This document shows positions 62,687-64,000 of a stretch of 64,000 nucleotides of DNA, piece after piece. The position numbers and the translations under genes are program-made. Location of the stretch: assembly GCA_011947345.1 (NCBI GenBank), contig JAAVTG010000107.1, positions 121,880 through 185,879 on the forward strand, read 5' to 3'. This stretch comes from Phytophthora quininea. Lineage: Eukaryota; Oomycota; Peronosporomycetes; Peronosporales; Peronosporaceae. The notes beneath the pieces were generated by a model, which searched no databases, was not told where the DNA came from, and saw nothing but the letters and a program-made list of their open reading frames with translations. The first letter of the stretch is position 1, and every line of letters starts with the position of its first letter.

Positions 62687-63600
62687 GTGTCGTCGAATGA
62701 AGCCGAAGGATCTAGATCTGACTTCGCAGCAGCTCCTGCCCCCAAGCGTATGCGGTCGAAAAAGCCCCGCGCAGCAGCAACCTCTTCGTCTACAGCCAAA
62801 TCGACAACGACCCGTCCTCGCAGGAAATCGTTGGCTACTAGAGACGACATCCTCCGCGAGCGCCGCGGGTGAACATGGCGCGATACAGGCAACGCATCCG
62901 AGAAAAAGAGGTCTCCACGAGAAGGAGATCCATCGACTGAAAGAGGAGGTCCGCAGCCTCGCACTGCATCGACACTTGCTGCTGTCCGTGTGTCCATGAA
63001 GATCACGGCGTGGGATGGGTACGCACGGCTGCTTCGCAACGGATACATGGACCCAGCGTTGATGCCGGGCCCCTTCAATGTCTGACCGCGGACCGATCGA
63101 ATGTGCAGCTGAGCTTTCTTCGAGCGATGGTGGCCCCCGACATTGTCACCAACACCGTCTGCGGAATCGAGGCGATGAAGGAGAACTGGAAGTTGATCTG
63201 CGTCTGCTGTCAAGATTTCTACTTGCAGATTGCACGGATAGAGAACGGCCCCGACGAATCGGTCGTTGCCACGACGGTATCAACATCCACAGTCTCCGAG
63301 AACTCCATTCGCTATGCACACTTGGTGGAGGGAGGCAGATGGCCCCCATCGCTGTCAAGATGTTGGGTCGGCAACTGATTGGGACGACACACGCAGTACT
63401 TCTGGGGAAGGACCGCGATATGGTGACGAGGCTTGTTCAGCGTGGAGGCATGGTAATGCCACTGCTTGGTATTCTCGGCAATTTGGAAGACGTCAATAAA
63501 GTTTTGCACGGGTCCCGCGTTACCCCTGAGGCCGGATTGGACGAAGAGGAGCTCCGAGGGTTTCATACGACGCGTGAGAGCAATCCCGATGAGGCTTCCA
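62687..63600 (+). pseudogene. bZIP-family protein relic 3
   Basis: The first frame (62687) gives PAPKRMRSKKPRAAATSSST, and the basic region follows as VNMARYRQRIREKE. After a frame change near 62910 the zipper-like EIHRLKEEVRSLALHRHLLL appears. The downstream frame gives LSFLRAMVAPDIVTNTVCGI, EAMKENWKLICVCCQDF and IARIENGPDESVVATTVSTS. A last shift near 63355 leads to RLVQRGGMVMPLLGILGNLE and SRVTPEAGL. It is the most complete of the four copies but needs at least three frame changes. It would have been a DNA-binding regulator. Confidence 0.75.
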
Positions 63601-63829
63601 GTAGCGCTGAGAGAGAAGTTCATGACTTACGAATGTTGAGGTTGTTTTGCTTACTTTCGTGTACCTCTGTTGGACCCTGTCTTGATCGTTTGTTGGACGG
63701 CAACGCGAGAGCAACGTGTATGTAGAGACTGCAAAAATATATTCTTCCGGAAGCATGGGCTAAAAACTTTGATGCCGTGCTCCTCTAAAAGCGACGGGGC
63801 TTCGTTCCGGCGCCTCTGCCATCTGGAGT

Positions 63830-64000
63830 CAACCGAGAGTTTTCAAACACTCAGCCACAGTTGCTAAATCGCCCAGAACATGCAGCATCGCACCCACTCT
63901 GTCCGCCTCCAAGACGATCATGACAATTCGTTTCTGAGTGTCGTCCCAGTGGAACTGAGTCCGAACTCTCACCGACAGTGTTTCCAGCAGAACAGCCAGA
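63830..64000 (-). pseudogene. bZIP-family protein relic 4, C-terminal end (partial)
   Basis: From the window edge the minus strand reads LETLSVRVRTQFHWDDTQKR, IVMIVLEADRVGAMLHVLGD, LATVAECLKTLG and a stop at 63830-63832. RTQFHWD and VGAMLxVLG are the same blocks as in relic 2 (36510 and 37020). The frame is open as far as it can be seen, so the gene may be intact beyond the window. It faces relic 3 tail to tail, about 230 bp apart. Confidence 0.75.

Noticed and set aside
1..64000. CRISPR arrays, bacterial operons, riboswitches or prophage
   Set aside because: No regularly spaced identical repeats with unique spacers, no ribosome-binding-site pattern, and the genes, introns and transposons are eukaryotic.

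Overview
The window looks like nuclear DNA of an oomycete, most likely Phytophthora or a close relative in the Peronosporales. Supporting signs are secreted NEP1-like (NLP) necrosis-type proteins, an expanded bZIP family with an unusual C-terminal domain, a PH-DUF547 protein, a DUF1769 protein, a RING-PX protein, a stramenopile-type Crypton, introns of about 60-70 bp, and host genes sitting among many transposons. Nothing suggests bacterial operons, CRISPR or phage.

Layout. At 1-245 is the 5' end of an unidentified gene on the minus strand. At 1.3-3.2 kb is a bZIP-family relic broken by a Harbinger-type DNA transposon. A complete 10.06-kb Ty3/gypsy element with two LTRs fills 3,220-13,281. 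At 13.4-19.1 kb are minus-strand remains of host genes: a PH-DUF547 protein, a DUF1769 protein and a frame-broken NLP, with two short LINE-derived insertions. The host-gene core is 19.4-35.3 kb: an NF-YB-like histone-fold protein, a large unknown protein, coiled-coil ORFs, a RING-PX-coiled-coil protein, a cytochrome P450, an LRR protein and a 3R-MYB relic. At 35.3-38.6 kb are a SINE, a second bZIP relic carrying a MITE, and an open NLP gene. From 38.6 kb the DNA is mostly mobile: a pogo element (39.7-41.3), a 6-kb LINE (41.9-48.0), a Crypton with a chromodomain partner ORF (48.9-51.5), a tRNA-like element, a hAT relic (52.6-53.6), degenerate short repeats (55.7-57.1) and a decayed Helitron (57.4-61.4). 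The window ends with two more relics of the same bZIP family, arranged tail to tail.

How the parts relate. Host genes are transcription or chromatin factors (NF-YB-like, MYB, bZIP), membrane and lipid-signalling proteins (RING-PX, PH-DUF547), one oxidase and two secreted plant-interaction proteins. Transposons have interrupted or flank most of them, as expected of a gene-sparse effector-bearing compartment.

Main caveat. At least nine reading-frame breaks, in host genes and transposons alike, fall at short G or C runs. Some apparent pseudogenes may therefore be intact genes with residual one-base sequence errors. All function names rest on motif recognition by eye; no database search was run.
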